In this document: positions 48,561 to 56,499 of the stretch, one piece after another
How positions within the stretch are numbered: the first letter of the stretch is position 1
Layout of the letters: each line of letters starts with the position of its first letter
NCBI RefSeq assembly: GCF_900129855.1
Contig: NZ_LT670819.1
Coordinates: forward strand, 7,502,001-7,566,000
Source of the DNA: Streptomyces sp. 3214.6
GTDB taxonomy: Bacteria; Actinomycetota; Actinomycetes; Streptomycetales; Streptomycetaceae
Direction: 5' to 3'
DNA: 64,000 nt
Notes under the pieces: model-generated
What the model was told of the DNA's origin: nothing
Seen by the model: the letters and a program-made list of their open reading frames with translations, nothing else
The model's database searches: none
Program-made: the position numbers and the translations under genes

Positions 48561-49409
48561 TCAGCCGAGGCCGTCGACGAGGCGGAACATGAAGTCCTGC
48601 CGGTTGGTGGTGTTGTAGCCGTACGGGTCCAGGCGCAGCTGGAAGTTCTTGTGGCGCAGCGCGTAGTTGGGGTAGTTCACCGACTGGAGCAGCATCCCGC
48701 CCGAATACCCGGAGTATCCCGGGCAGAAGGTGGCGTCCTGCTTGAACAGCGCGGAGCCGTCGTTGCGTTCGGCGCGCAGGATGAAGTCGCGGTGCCGCAG
48801 GTACGTGCCGTCGTGCGTCTTGAACGTGTAGCAGGAGCTGTTGTACAGGCCCTTGACCACGGTGAACGTGGAGTCCTCGCGGAACTCCGAGCCGCCCGGC
48901 GCGTCGAGTCGCACCAGGGAGCCGCTCACATGCCAGTAGCGGTCGGGGTAGTTGACCGCCTGTACCGACCGCTCGTTGCCGGACGTTGCCGGGCTGGACG
49001 GCTTCCCCGGCGGCGACGCCGGAGGCTTGGCCGAGGCGTGCGGAGACGAACTGCCCTGCGGCCGGGGGGAGGACGAGGACGAGGGCGAGGGCGTCGGTGA
49101 TGCGGACGCGGACGTGCCCGGCTTGCTGCCCGCCGGTGTCGTCGACCCGCTCGCGGAGGGCGTGGCGAAGGAGATCAGACCGCCCGCCGTCTCGTCGTCC
49201 GACAGTGTCTGGCCCTCGCGTGCTTCCGTGTTCTTCCCGTCAGCAGGCTTGTCGTTCAAGGCGATTGCGGTCACGCACGCCACGATGGTGGCCACGGCGA
49301 GAGCGCCGGCCAGCCACAGGCGTCGTGTTCCGGGTGCCCGGGAGGTGTCCGGGGCCCAGCCGTTCTCCCAGGGTTGGCCCTGGGACGGCCGGGACTTGTT
49401 TTCTGGCAT
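48561..49409 (-). CDS. Membrane-anchored AbfB (arabinose-binding) domain protein
   Basis: A 282-residue protein: cytoplasmic basic segment, one transmembrane helix (LWLAGALAVATIVACVTAIA, residues about 31-50), a 70-residue Ser/Pro/Ala/Thr linker and a C-terminal AbfB beta-trefoil (VNYPDRYWHVSGSLVRLD, then LRHRDFILRAE and LRHKNFQLRL as trefoil repeats). No catalytic domain is present. It probably displays a sugar-binding module outside the membrane; the ligand is unknown. GGAGGAAC precedes ATG 49409. The 150 bp upstream to the SMR operator hold no gene. Confidence 0.85.
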   Translation of the reverse strand: MPENKSRPSQGQPWENGWAPDTSRAPGTRRLWLAGALAVATIVACVTAIALNDKPADGKNTEAREGQTLSDDETAGGLISFATPSASGSTTPAGSKPGTSASASPTPSPSSSSSPRPQGSSSPHASAKPPASPPGKPSSPATSGNERSVQAVNYPDRYWHVSGSLVRLDAPGGSEFREDSTFTVVKGLYNSSCYTFKTHDGTYLRHRDFILRAERNDGSALFKQDATFCPGYSGYSGGMLLQSVNYPNYALRHKNFQLRLDPYGYNTTNRQDFMFRLVDGLG

Positions 49410-49559
49410 GCGCTGTTCCTCCAGCGGCGCGTCCCTGACGGCGGCCGCGGCTGCGATGGCCCGGTGTGTGAACGGTGAAACAGTAGTGGAACCTGTGGCT
49501 CGCGTTCAGCCGTTTGGTCGAGCGCTTTCTATAACGCTTTCGAATCACGGAGCATCATG

Positions 49560-49598
49560 TGTACGGGTGTACGCATCGTTGTGTACGATTGTACGCAT
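49560..49598. promoter_or_regulatory. Tandem TGTACG operator over the SMR start codon
   Basis: Four TGTACG units lie at 49560, 49568, 49582 and 49590; the 17-bp block 49560-49576 recurs at 49582-49598 with two mismatches, a 22-bp period (two helical turns). A -10-like TACGAT (49584-49589) sits inside, 7 nt before ATG 49597. This is the likely binding site of the TetR protein encoded downstream. Confidence 0.6.
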
Positions 49599-49917
49599 GG
49601 GATATGTGACGTTGGCCGGTGCCATTGCCGCCGAGGTGGCGGCGACGACCGCCATGAAGTACAGCGAGGGCTTCAGCAGGCTCTGGCCCTCGCTGATCAC
49701 GGCCGTCGGCTACGTCGTCTCCTTCGTCCTCCTCGCCCGGACGCTGAAGACCGTGGGGATCGGCACGGCGTACGCGATCTGGTCCGGGGCCGGCACCGCG
49801 ACCATCGCCGTCCTGGGGCTGGCGCTGTTCGGGGAGGCCCTGACGCCCACCAAGGTCGCCGGCATCCTGCTGATCGTCGGGGGAGTCGTCGTGCTGAACC
49901 TCGGGGGTGCGCACTGA
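49597..49917 (+). CDS. Small multidrug resistance (SMR) transporter
   Basis: A 106-residue four-helix proton-coupled exporter of the EmrE type. The essential membrane Glu is residue 13 (GAIAAEVAATTAMK); the GxGTAYAIWSGAG signature of helix 3 is clear. One gene only, so it would form a homodimer. No Shine-Dalgarno; ATG 49597 lies 7 nt after a TACGAT box and is predicted leaderless. Shares one base with the tetR start (TGATG). Confidence 0.93.
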   Translation: MGYVTLAGAIAAEVAATTAMKYSEGFSRLWPSLITAVGYVVSFVLLARTLKTVGIGTAYAIWSGAGTATIAVLGLALFGEALTPTKVAGILLIVGGVVVLNLGGAH

Positions 49918-50462
49918 TGCCCCGCCGCTACGACCCCGAACGGCGCCAGCGGATCATCGACGCGGCGATCCGGGTCGTCGGCGAGAAGGGCCTCGCCGGG
50001 CTGAGTCACCGCTCGGTCGCCGCCGAGGCGGACGTGCCGCTCGGCTCCACCACCTACCACTTCGCCACCCTCGACGAATTGATGACGGCGGCCCTGCGGC
50101 AGGCGGGCGAGGGCTTCACCAAGGCCGTCGCCTCGCGCGGCGGACTGACCGACCCGCGCGTCGACCTGCCCGCCGAACTGGCCGGGCTGCTCGGCGAGTG
50201 GCTGGCGGGCGACCGCACCGACGTCGAGCTGGAGTACGAGCTCTATCTGGCCGCCCTGCGCCGCCCGGCGCTGCGCCCCGTCGCCGCCGAGTGGGGAGAG
50301 GACCTCGCCGCCCTCCTCGCCCCCCGCACCGACGCCCTCACCGCACGCGCGCTGGTCGCGCTGATGGACGGGATCTGTCTGCAGGTGCTGCTGACGGACG
50401 CGCCCTACGACGAGGAGTACGCACGCGAGGCGCTGGCGCGGCTCATGGCCCCGGCCCGCTGA
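49917..50462 (+). CDS. TetR-family repressor of the SMR exporter
   Basis: A 181-residue TetR protein. The N-terminal helix-turn-helix is clear (RRQRIIDAAIRVVGEKGLAG, then HRSVAAEADVPLGSTTYHF). The C-terminal ligand domain is short. Co-transcription with the transporter and the tandem repeats over the promoter suggest autoregulation of the pair. Confidence 0.9.
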   Translation: MPRRYDPERRQRIIDAAIRVVGEKGLAGLSHRSVAAEADVPLGSTTYHFATLDELMTAALRQAGEGFTKAVASRGGLTDPRVDLPAELAGLLGEWLAGDRTDVELEYELYLAALRRPALRPVAAEWGEDLAALLAPRTDALTARALVALMDGICLQVLLTDAPYDEEYAREALARLMAPAR

Positions 50463-50544
50463 CCGTCGGTTCCCCGGTCTTCCGGCGTGAACGCACCAGG
50501 TCGGCGGGGTCCACAGCCCGCCACCTGAGACACCGCTGTGCGGG

Positions 50545-50575
50545 TTGGCCTCCACGGCCCCCCGCCGGTTAGGTT
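50545..50575 (+). promoter_or_regulatory. Predicted promoter of leaderless dapD
   Basis: -35 TTGGCC (50545-50550), 19-bp spacer, -10 TAGGTT (50570-50575), 6 nt to ATG 50582; no ribosome site between. Confidence 0.55.
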
Positions 50576-50581
50576 GCCCGT

Positions 50582-51571
50582 ATGACCGACACGACTGCTC
50601 CCCGCACCACCGGCGCCGCGGCCGCCGGCCTCGCCACCCTCGCCGCCGACGGCACCGTCCTCGACACCTGGTTCCCCGCGCCCGCGCTGTTCGCGGAGCC
50701 CGGCCCGTCCGGCACCGAGCGCCTGTCCGCCGAGAAGGCCGTGGAACTGCTCGGCGAGGGCGCGGCGAAGGCGATCGGTCCGGACGCCCGTCGGGGCGTC
50801 GAGGTCGTCGCGGTCCGCACGGTCATCTCCTCCCTCGACGAGAAGCCGATCGACACGCACGACGCCTATCTCCGTCTGCACCTGCTCTCGCACCGCCTGG
50901 TCAGGCCGCACGGGCAGAGCCTGGACGGCATCTTCGGTCTCCTCGCCAACGTCGCCTGGACCTCGCTCGGCCCGGTCGCCGTCGACGCCGTCGAGCAGGT
51001 CCGCCTGAACGCCCGCGCCGAGGGCCTGCACCTCCAGGTCACCTCCATCGACAAGTTCCCGCGCATGACGGACTACGTCGCCCCGAAGGGCGTCCGTATC
51101 GCCGACGCCGACCGGGTCCGCCTCGGCGCGCACCTCGCCGAGGGCACCACGGTCATGCACGAGGGCTTCGTCAACTTCAACGCGGGCACGCTCGGCACCT
51201 CGATGGTCGAGGGCCGCATCTCCGCGGGCGTCATCGTCGGCGACGGCTCGGACATCGGCGGCGGCGCGTCCACCATGGGCACGCTGTCCGGCGGCGGCAA
51301 CGTGATCATCGCCATCGGTGAGCGCTGCCTCATCGGCGCCGAGGCGGGCGTCGGCATCGCGCTGGGCGACGAGTGCGTCGTCGAGGCCGGCCTGTACGTC
51401 ACCGCGGGCACCCGGGTCACGATGCCCGACGGCCAGATCGTCAAGGCCCGTGAGCTCTCCGGCGCCTCCAACATCCTCTTCCGCCGCAACTCGGTCACCG
51501 GCGCGGTCGAGGCCCGCCCGAACAACGCGGTCTGGGGCGGCCTGAACGAGATCCTGCACAGCCACAACTGA
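50582..51571 (+). CDS. dapD: Tetrahydrodipicolinate N-succinyltransferase
   Basis: A 329-residue enzyme of the succinylase branch of lysine/meso-diaminopimelate synthesis. The C-terminal half is a left-handed beta-helix of hexapeptide repeats (GVRIADADRVRLGAHLAEGT, IGGGASTMGTLSGGG, GVGIALGDECVVEAG). Length and N-terminal domain match the actinobacterial DapD group. The final codons Ser-His-Asn-stop are the first copy of a 14-bp triplication. Confidence 0.96.
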   Translation: MTDTTAPRTTGAAAAGLATLAADGTVLDTWFPAPALFAEPGPSGTERLSAEKAVELLGEGAAKAIGPDARRGVEVVAVRTVISSLDEKPIDTHDAYLRLHLLSHRLVRPHGQSLDGIFGLLANVAWTSLGPVAVDAVEQVRLNARAEGLHLQVTSIDKFPRMTDYVAPKGVRIADADRVRLGAHLAEGTTVMHEGFVNFNAGTLGTSMVEGRISAGVIVGDGSDIGGGASTMGTLSGGGNVIIAIGERCLIGAEAGVGIALGDECVVEAGLYVTAGTRVTMPDGQIVKARELSGASNILFRRNSVTGAVEARPNNAVWGGLNEILHSHN

Positions 51572-51601
51572 TCAGCCACAACTGATCAGCCACAACTGAC
51601 C
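51560..51601 (+). repeat. 14-bp tandem triplication at the dapD stop codon
   Basis: AGCCACAACTGATC occurs three times (51560, 51574, 51588; the third copy with one mismatch). Each copy repeats the last codons and stop of dapD. Confidence 0.9.
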
Positions 51602-51620
51602 GCCGCAGCAGATCGCGTCC

Positions 51621-51660
51621 GACACGCGCAGCGTCCTCCCGCCCACCGGGGGAGGGCGCT
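51621..51660. terminator. dapD terminator (bidirectional)
   Basis: An 11-bp stem with one G-T wobble (51630-51640 with 51650-51660), plus an outer GACAC/GTGTC pair. It lies between convergent genes. Confidence 0.6.
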
Positions 51661-51663
51661 GTG

Positions 51664-52167
51664 TCATGTGGGCAGTCCTGCCGCGAACTGCGCCAGTGCC
51701 GTGAAGTCCTCCTCGCGCAGCCCGATGCGGGGGTTCACGTGGTGCAGCAGGGCCGGGGCGAGGTGGTGGGCGGTGACGTAGGCCGCGTCGGCGGGTGACT
51801 GCTCGTCGTCCACCCAGGCGAAGGGGCGGCCCGCTGCGTGGGCGACGATCGCCTCCGTCTTCCAGTGGACGCCGTCGGGCCGATGGGCGAACAGCACCGC
51901 GCCGAAGTCGACGTACGGAAGCTCGGGCAGCCCGATCACGGGGGCGATCCAGCGGTTGGCCTCGGCCATCCAGGTCGTGGCCCAGCACAGGTCGTAGGGG
52001 AGGCGGAGCAGGGCGGCGCCGTGCCCGGGGTGCAGCCAGACCCGCAGCGGCCGCGCCCGGCCCACGGACGCCCTGATCGTCGTATAGCCCACCGGCCGCT
52101 TCGACGGCGTGGCGGCGTACGGATTCAGGGGACCGTCGACATCGAGGTAGAGCACCGGCCGACTCAT
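51664..52167 (-). CDS. HAD-like hydrolase-fold protein
   Basis: A 167-residue protein. HAD motif I is YLDVDGPLNP with its two Asp; WVDDEQSP near residue 120 looks like the acidic motif IV. The middle (LCWATTWMAEANRW) is typical of a streptomycete group of small HAD-domain proteins. Substrate unknown. ATG 52167 has only a weak GGTGAG; TACGGT 6 nt upstream on the minus strand may make it leaderless. Confidence 0.75.
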   Translation of the reverse strand: MSRPVLYLDVDGPLNPYAATPSKRPVGYTTIRASVGRARPLRVWLHPGHGAALLRLPYDLCWATTWMAEANRWIAPVIGLPELPYVDFGAVLFAHRPDGVHWKTEAIVAHAAGRPFAWVDDEQSPADAAYVTAHHLAPALLHHVNPRIGLREEDFTALAQFAAGLPT

Positions 52168-52302
52168 GGGCTCACCGTACGACAGCACCGCCGCGCGTCC
52201 GACGGAATTTCCCGCGGACCGTGGGCATAGCGGGGGCGGGCCACGCGCGTCACAAGGGGCACAGGGACCGGACAGACGGGTCCGCTCCCGGGGGAAGAGA
52301 AG

Positions 52303-52866
52303 GTGACGATGGATGCCGAAGCGCTGGAGAGCTTCCGACAGTTCGTGGACAGCAGGTCGTCGGCCCTGCTGAGGACGGCCGTCCTGCTCAGCGGCGGCGA
52401 CCGGCACGCCGGGGAGGACCTGCTCCAGAACGCCCTGGTCAAGGCCGCGGGCCGCTGGCACCGCATCGACGAGCCCGAGGCCTACGTACGCCAGGTCCTC
52501 TACCGGCAGCAGATCAGCCGGTGGCGTCTGAAGTGGCCGCGGCGCGAGGTGAGCGTCGCCGAGCCGCCGGACGGCGGAGCCGGCCCGGACGCCTCCTCGG
52601 CCGCCGACCTGCGCGTGGTGATGCGCGCGGCCCTGTCCCGGCTGACCGCGCGGCAGCGCACCGTGCTCGTCCTGCGCTATTTCGAGGACCTGCCGGAAGC
52701 CGAGGTCGCCGCCCTGCTGGGCGTCTCCGTGGGCACCGTACGGTCCACCACCCACCGCTCCCTCGACCGGCTGCGCGCCCTCGCGCCCGAACTGGCCGCC
52801 CTCGGCCCCGCGGACGCCGAGCAGGCGTCGTCCCGTGACTTCTCGCCCGTGGAGGTGCGTCCGTGA
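52303..52866 (+). CDS. ECF sigma factor, SigE-family
   Basis: A 187-residue extracytoplasmic function sigma factor. Region 2 includes LLQNALVKAAGRWHRI and YVRQVLYRQQISRWR; region 4 includes RLTARQRTVLVLRYFEDLPE and VSVGTVRSTTHRSLDRLR, a clear helix-turn-helix. GTG 52303 with GGGGGA 7 bp upstream is preferred; ATG 52309 is possible. Its stop overlaps the next gene (GTGA), whose membrane product is probably its regulator. Regulon unknown. Confidence 0.92.
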   Translation: MTMDAEALESFRQFVDSRSSALLRTAVLLSGGDRHAGEDLLQNALVKAAGRWHRIDEPEAYVRQVLYRQQISRWRLKWPRREVSVAEPPDGGAGPDASSAADLRVVMRAALSRLTARQRTVLVLRYFEDLPEAEVAALLGVSVGTVRSTTHRSLDRLRALAPELAALGPADAEQASSRDFSPVEVRP

Positions 52867-54077
52867 ACGTCGACGAAGTCGTGCGCGACTCCTTGCGGGA
52901 GCTGGCCGAAGAGCAGTCCCCGGCCGGTCCGGGGCTCGCCGGCCGGGTGCTGGCCCTGCGCCGGCGCCGCCGTACCCGCCGGCTGGTGGCCGTCGCCGCC
53001 GCGACCGCCGCCGTGGTCGCCGTCACCGTGGCGGTGCCGATGCTGGACTCCGGCGGCACCACGGACGTACGCCCGGCGGACGTCACCGCGCCGAACCGGA
53101 TCTCCCCGCACCCGGACCAGTCGCCCCCGCGCGACATGATCGCCGCCGGCCGGACCGCGCTGGCCGCGTACTACGGCACGACCCTCGTCCAGCGCTCCGC
53201 CGACGAGGCGGTGGCGGTCCGGACGTACTGGCTGCTCAACCCGGCGACGAAGAAGTACGTGAAGACGACCAAGTGGTCGTGGGTCGCCGTCGCCCCGGGG
53301 CTGAGGACCGCCGCCGTACTGGAGCAGAGCCTCCCCGTGCGCCGGATCGGTCTGCTCGACCTGGCCAGCGGCGAGGTCAAGCGGTGGGTAGCGGTCGACC
53401 ACCCCGTGGGCGGACTCGCCTTTTCCCACGACGGACGGGAACTCCTCACGACGACCTACAGCCGCAACCCCGATCTACGGGTCAAGTGGCCGGGCGACGA
53501 CGGCTGGATGCCGTATGCGGAGAAGTCGTACCGAACCGGTTTCCACATCCTCGACGTCGTCTCCGGGAAGGGCTCCTGGACCGAGGTCGGCCCCGACGTG
53601 GACCGGCTGGCGTCCGTCCGTGTCAACAGCCGTCAGGACTTCACCTTCAGCCGGGACGGCAGCCGCGTCTGGGCCGACATGCCCATGCCTCCGGGCTACT
53701 TGTGCGTCGACCGCAAGGGGTCCGGGGCCAACCAGTCGGCCGGTGAGAAGTACGTGTCCTGGTACGTCCCGGCGGGTCTCTCCCCGGACGGGAAGCGCCT
53801 CGCCGGTGACTTCGCGGGCGGCAAGTACAAGTCGTCGTCCTGGATCCTCGACCCCCTCACCGGAAAGAAGGTCACCGAGACGCGCGGCCGGCAACTGCTC
53901 GCCTGGGCGGACGACTCCTCGCTCGTCGCCTGGGACGACAGCCCGGACGGCAACGAGTCCCGCCAGCGGCTGGTTCTGGTGACACCGGACAGTGAGAAGG
54001 TCGTGCCGCTCAGCGGCTACCGCTCCACCAAGGTCGACACCCCGGGACGTTGGGAGCCGATCTTTGCGGACCGCTGA
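52863..54077 (+). CDS. Membrane protein partner of the ECF sigma factor
   Basis: A 404-residue protein with a cytoplasmic N-terminus of about 45 residues, one transmembrane helix (LVAVAAATAAVVAVTVAVPM) and an extracellular beta-propeller-like region with WD40/TolB-type blocks (GLAFSHDGRELLTTTY, GLSPDGKRLAGDF). Translational coupling to the sigma gene suggests an anti-sigma or sensor role. There is no classical zinc anti-sigma motif in the N-terminus, so the mechanism is open. Confidence 0.8.
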   Translation: MNVDEVVRDSLRELAEEQSPAGPGLAGRVLALRRRRRTRRLVAVAAATAAVVAVTVAVPMLDSGGTTDVRPADVTAPNRISPHPDQSPPRDMIAAGRTALAAYYGTTLVQRSADEAVAVRTYWLLNPATKKYVKTTKWSWVAVAPGLRTAAVLEQSLPVRRIGLLDLASGEVKRWVAVDHPVGGLAFSHDGRELLTTTYSRNPDLRVKWPGDDGWMPYAEKSYRTGFHILDVVSGKGSWTEVGPDVDRLASVRVNSRQDFTFSRDGSRVWADMPMPPGYLCVDRKGSGANQSAGEKYVSWYVPAGLSPDGKRLAGDFAGGKYKSSSWILDPLTGKKVTETRGRQLLAWADDSSLVAWDDSPDGNESRQRLVLVTPDSEKVVPLSGYRSTKVDTPGRWEPIFADR

Positions 54078-54107
54078 CTGGCCCTCGCCGGGCATCCACC
54101 GGGCGGT

Positions 54108-55007
54108 TCAGCCCACCAGCCGTTCGTAGGCCGCGCGCAGCCCGTCGACCGTCTCCCGGTCGGCGGGCCGGAGCGGCGCCCGCACGGGACCGGCCGGCAA
54201 CCCGAGCTCGGCGAGCAGCCCCTTGGCGGTGACCGTGCCGGGCAGACCGGATGCCATCATCAACTCCACCAGTTCCGTGGCCCGTTGCTGGAGCAGGGCC
54301 GCCTCGGCGGTATCGCCCGCGTCGAACGCGTCCAGGACGGCGCGGAGTTGGGCGGGAACCACGTTGGCGACCGTGCTGACGTAGCCCGCCGCGCCGACCG
54401 CGTAGAGCGCGAGATTGTGCTCGTCGCAGCCCGCGTAGTACGCCAACTCGGTTCGGGAGAGCACCTTTTGCGCGCCGAGGAAGTCGTAGGAGCAGTCCTT
54501 GACCGCGACGATCCGGGGGTGCTCGGCGAGTCGGAGCAGGGTGACGGGTTCGATCCGGGTGCCGGTGCGGCCGGGGATGTCGTAGAGCATGACCGGCAGC
54601 CCGGACGCGTCCGCGACCTCCCGGAAGTGCGCCTCCAGGGCGTCCTGCGGGGGTCTGCTGTAGTACGGGCTGACGACGAGGACCCCGTCCGCGCCGGCCT
54701 TCTCGGCGGCCGTCGCGAGGTGGGCGGTGTGGCGGGTGTCGAAGGTCCCCACCCCCGCCACGATCGACGCCCGCTCGCCCACCGCCTCCCGCACCGCCGC
54801 CACCAGGTCCGCCTTCTCGGTGTCGGAGGTGGTCGGCGACTCGCCCGTCGTCCCGGAGAGCACCAGGCCGTCGCAGCCGGCCGACACCAGCCGGTCGGCG
54901 AGCCCCTGCGCCCCGTCGAGATCGAGCGCGCCGGAGCCGGTGAAGGGAGTGATCATCGCGCAGAGTGCGCGGCCGAAGGGAGGGGGAGCGGAGGAGATGG
55001 TCGCCAT
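54108..55007 (-). CDS. Dihydrodipicolinate synthase-family protein (DapA-like)
   Basis: A 299-residue class I aldolase. The Schiff-base Lys is residue 170 (IVAVKDCSYD), with the YDIPGRTGTRI block and GTTGESPT near the N-terminus. It is close enough to DapA for lysine/diaminopimelate synthesis and dapD is 2.5 kb away, but streptomycetes carry several paralogues and other aldolases share these motifs. ATG 55007 has no Shine-Dalgarno. Confidence 0.87.
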   Translation of the reverse strand: MATISSAPPPFGRALCAMITPFTGSGALDLDGAQGLADRLVSAGCDGLVLSGTTGESPTTSDTEKADLVAAVREAVGERASIVAGVGTFDTRHTAHLATAAEKAGADGVLVVSPYYSRPPQDALEAHFREVADASGLPVMLYDIPGRTGTRIEPVTLLRLAEHPRIVAVKDCSYDFLGAQKVLSRTELAYYAGCDEHNLALYAVGAAGYVSTVANVVPAQLRAVLDAFDAGDTAEAALLQQRATELVELMMASGLPGTVTAKGLLAELGLPAGPVRAPLRPADRETVDGLRAAYERLVG

Positions 55008-55043
55008 GGGGGTAGTGTCGGCCGGGCAACGGCGAAGCTCCAC

Positions 55044-55430
55044 TTAAATTTCGTACGAGGTACCGGTAAGAGTTTCTACGAGGTGGGGGGCGCGTCGCGG
55101 TCGCGGTCGCCGTGGCGGTTGCTGTCGCATGTGTTTGGCGCGCGGTCTCCGGACCGTGCCCGAACTCGCCGAAAAGAAGGCCCTGTTGCCGGACTGCCGC
55201 GACTGAGTGCGGAGCCGGCCGACCGGGCCGGCCGAGCACGGTCCCGGAGGCGCCCGGCACGGGTAACGGAGTCCGGCCGGGGTACCCGGATGTTTCCGGG
55301 ACCGGCAGGAAAAACAGAACCGACGGGACCAGATCCGTCAGGAGCAGAACCGGCAGGAGCAGAACCGGCAGGAACAGAACCCACGGGACCGGAGATCCAT
55401 AGGACCGGAACCGAGAGGAGGCGGAACCCC
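55044..55430. other. Divergent spacer with AT-rich patch
   Basis: Gene-free region between the DapA-like and holin-like genes. Near 55044-55080 an AT-rich patch (TTAAATTTCGTACGAGG) is a likely promoter zone. Further on the plus frame is open upstream of GTG 55431 but only codes low-complexity EPAGA-type repeats and has no ribosome site. Confidence 0.4.
55339..55383. repeat. 15-bp tandem repeat upstream of the holin-like gene
   Basis: CAGGAGCAGAACCGG at 55339 and 55354 (identical) and a degenerate third copy at 55369. Confidence 0.85.
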
Positions 55431-55853
55431 GTGACCGGGACCACGGACATCCGGCCCGTCCGCGACGACGGGCACCACAGTGTCGGCGAACTCGTCGGCC
55501 GGGCCACCGAGCAGCTCTCCCGGCTGGTACGGCAGGAACTGGCCCTCGCCAAGGAGGAGTTCGCCGAGAAGGGGCGGCGCGCCGGGCGTGGCGGCGGCCT
55601 GCTCGGCGCCGCGGGCGCGTTCGCCTACGCCGGCCTGCTCGCCCTCGCCGGCACGGCCGTCGCCGCCCTCTCGCTGACGCTGCCCGTCTGGGCGGCGGCG
55701 CTCATCGTGACGGCAGTGCTGTTCGCGATCGCCGGCCTGCTGGGCGCGGCCGGCCGCACCCAACTGCGCCGGGCCGCGCCGCCCACTCCCGAGGAGACCC
55801 TCGGCAGCGTCCGGGCCGACGTCGAGGAGATCAGGGAAAGGGCGCACCGATGA
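55431..55853 (+). CDS. Putative holin-superfamily III / DUF1469-type membrane protein
   Basis: A 140-residue protein: acidic N-terminal helix (SVGELVGRATEQLSRLVRQE, then LALAKEEF), two transmembrane helices (residues about 55-105) and a charged tail. This layout is that of the actinobacterial holin-superfamily III proteins, which are chromosomal and not phage genes. GTG 55431 has GAGGAGG about 10 bp upstream. ATGA overlap with the DUF3618 gene, a pairing I recall as common; possible role in envelope stress. Confidence 0.85.
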   Translation: MTGTTDIRPVRDDGHHSVGELVGRATEQLSRLVRQELALAKEEFAEKGRRAGRGGGLLGAAGAFAYAGLLALAGTAVAALSLTLPVWAAALIVTAVLFAIAGLLGAAGRTQLRRAAPPTPEETLGSVRADVEEIRERAHR

Positions 55854-56293
55854 CGGACAGGACAGCTGCGGACCTGCGTCGGCAGATCGAGCAGACCAGG
55901 CACCAACTTGGGGCCACGGTCGAGGAGTTGGCGGCCAAGGCGGACGTGCGCGGGCGCACCCGGGCGCGCGCCGCCGATCTGCTGGACCGCGCCGGAGCGA
56001 TGACCGTGCAACTGCGCAGCACGGCCTCCCAGGCGGGGCACCAGATACAGGAGCGCGCAAGCCGCGCGACCGACACCGTCCACGCCGTCCAGCACAGGGC
56101 GACCCACGCCGGTCACGCCGTCCAGCACAGGGCGACGCACGCCGGTCACGCCGTGGAGGACCGGGTTCCCGCCCCGGTCCGGGTGCCCGTGCGGTTCGCG
56201 ATGCGGCACCCGCGGCCGATCGTGATCGTGGGCGCGGCGGGAGTGGCCCTCGTGGCGGCGGGGTGGCTCGGGAGGCGTCGGGCCAGGCGTTGA
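55850..56293 (+). CDS. DUF3618-family membrane protein
   Basis: A 147-residue protein with the DUF3618 start (DLRRQIEQTRHQLGATVEEL), a long amphipathic helix and one C-terminal transmembrane helix (PIVIVGAAGVALVAAGWLG). Residues about 78-100 contain two copies of HAVQHRATHAG caused by a 33-bp tandem duplication. Function unknown. Confidence 0.85.
   Translation: MTDRTAADLRRQIEQTRHQLGATVEELAAKADVRGRTRARAADLLDRAGAMTVQLRSTASQAGHQIQERASRATDTVHAVQHRATHAGHAVQHRATHAGHAVEDRVPAPVRVPVRFAMRHPRPIVIVGAAGVALVAAGWLGRRRARR
56081..56146 (+). repeat. 33-bp in-frame tandem duplication
   Basis: 56081-56113 and 56114-56146 differ at a single base (ACCCAC versus ACGCAC) and a partial third copy begins at 56147. 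Each unit codes 11 residues, three helical turns. Confidence 0.9.
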
Positions 56294-56308
56294 TCACCGG
56301 CCCCCTCG

Positions 56309-56431
56309 CACGGCGCACGGCGCACGGCGCACGGCACGCGGCGCGCAAGAAGAACGGGTTCGGCCCGGCACCTCGCAGGGGGTGCCGGGCCGAAACCGTT
56401 GGGCAGCCGGCAGCCGGCAGCCGGCAGTCGG
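56309..56431. repeat. Two short 7-bp repeat arrays flanking a terminator
   Basis: CACGGCG is repeated three times plus a partial copy (56309-56334); CAGCCGG three times plus CAGTCGG (56404-56431). A hairpin lies between them. Confidence 0.85.
56353..56400. terminator. Terminator of the DUF3618 operon
   Basis: Fourteen perfect base pairs (56359-56372 with 56381-56394), extended by AACGG/CCGTT after one mismatch; loop of 8. Confidence 0.75.
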
Positions 56432-56446
56432 CCGGTCCGCCCTCCG

Positions 56447-56484
56447 CCGAACATTCGAATCGCCTGGACAAAAAAAGTGTTCGG
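56447..56484. promoter_or_regulatory. Candidate operator before the ArsR-like gene
   Basis: CCGAACA (56447-56453) and TGTTCGG (56478-56484) form inverted arms 24 bp apart around an A7 run, just upstream of ATG 56500. Possible autoregulatory site. Confidence 0.35.
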
Positions 56485-56499
56485 TGAGACGGTGGACGC

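Noticed and set aside
55431..56293. Holin-like gene as a sign of a prophage
   Set aside because: There are no other phage genes nearby; the pairing with DUF3618 is a normal chromosomal arrangement.
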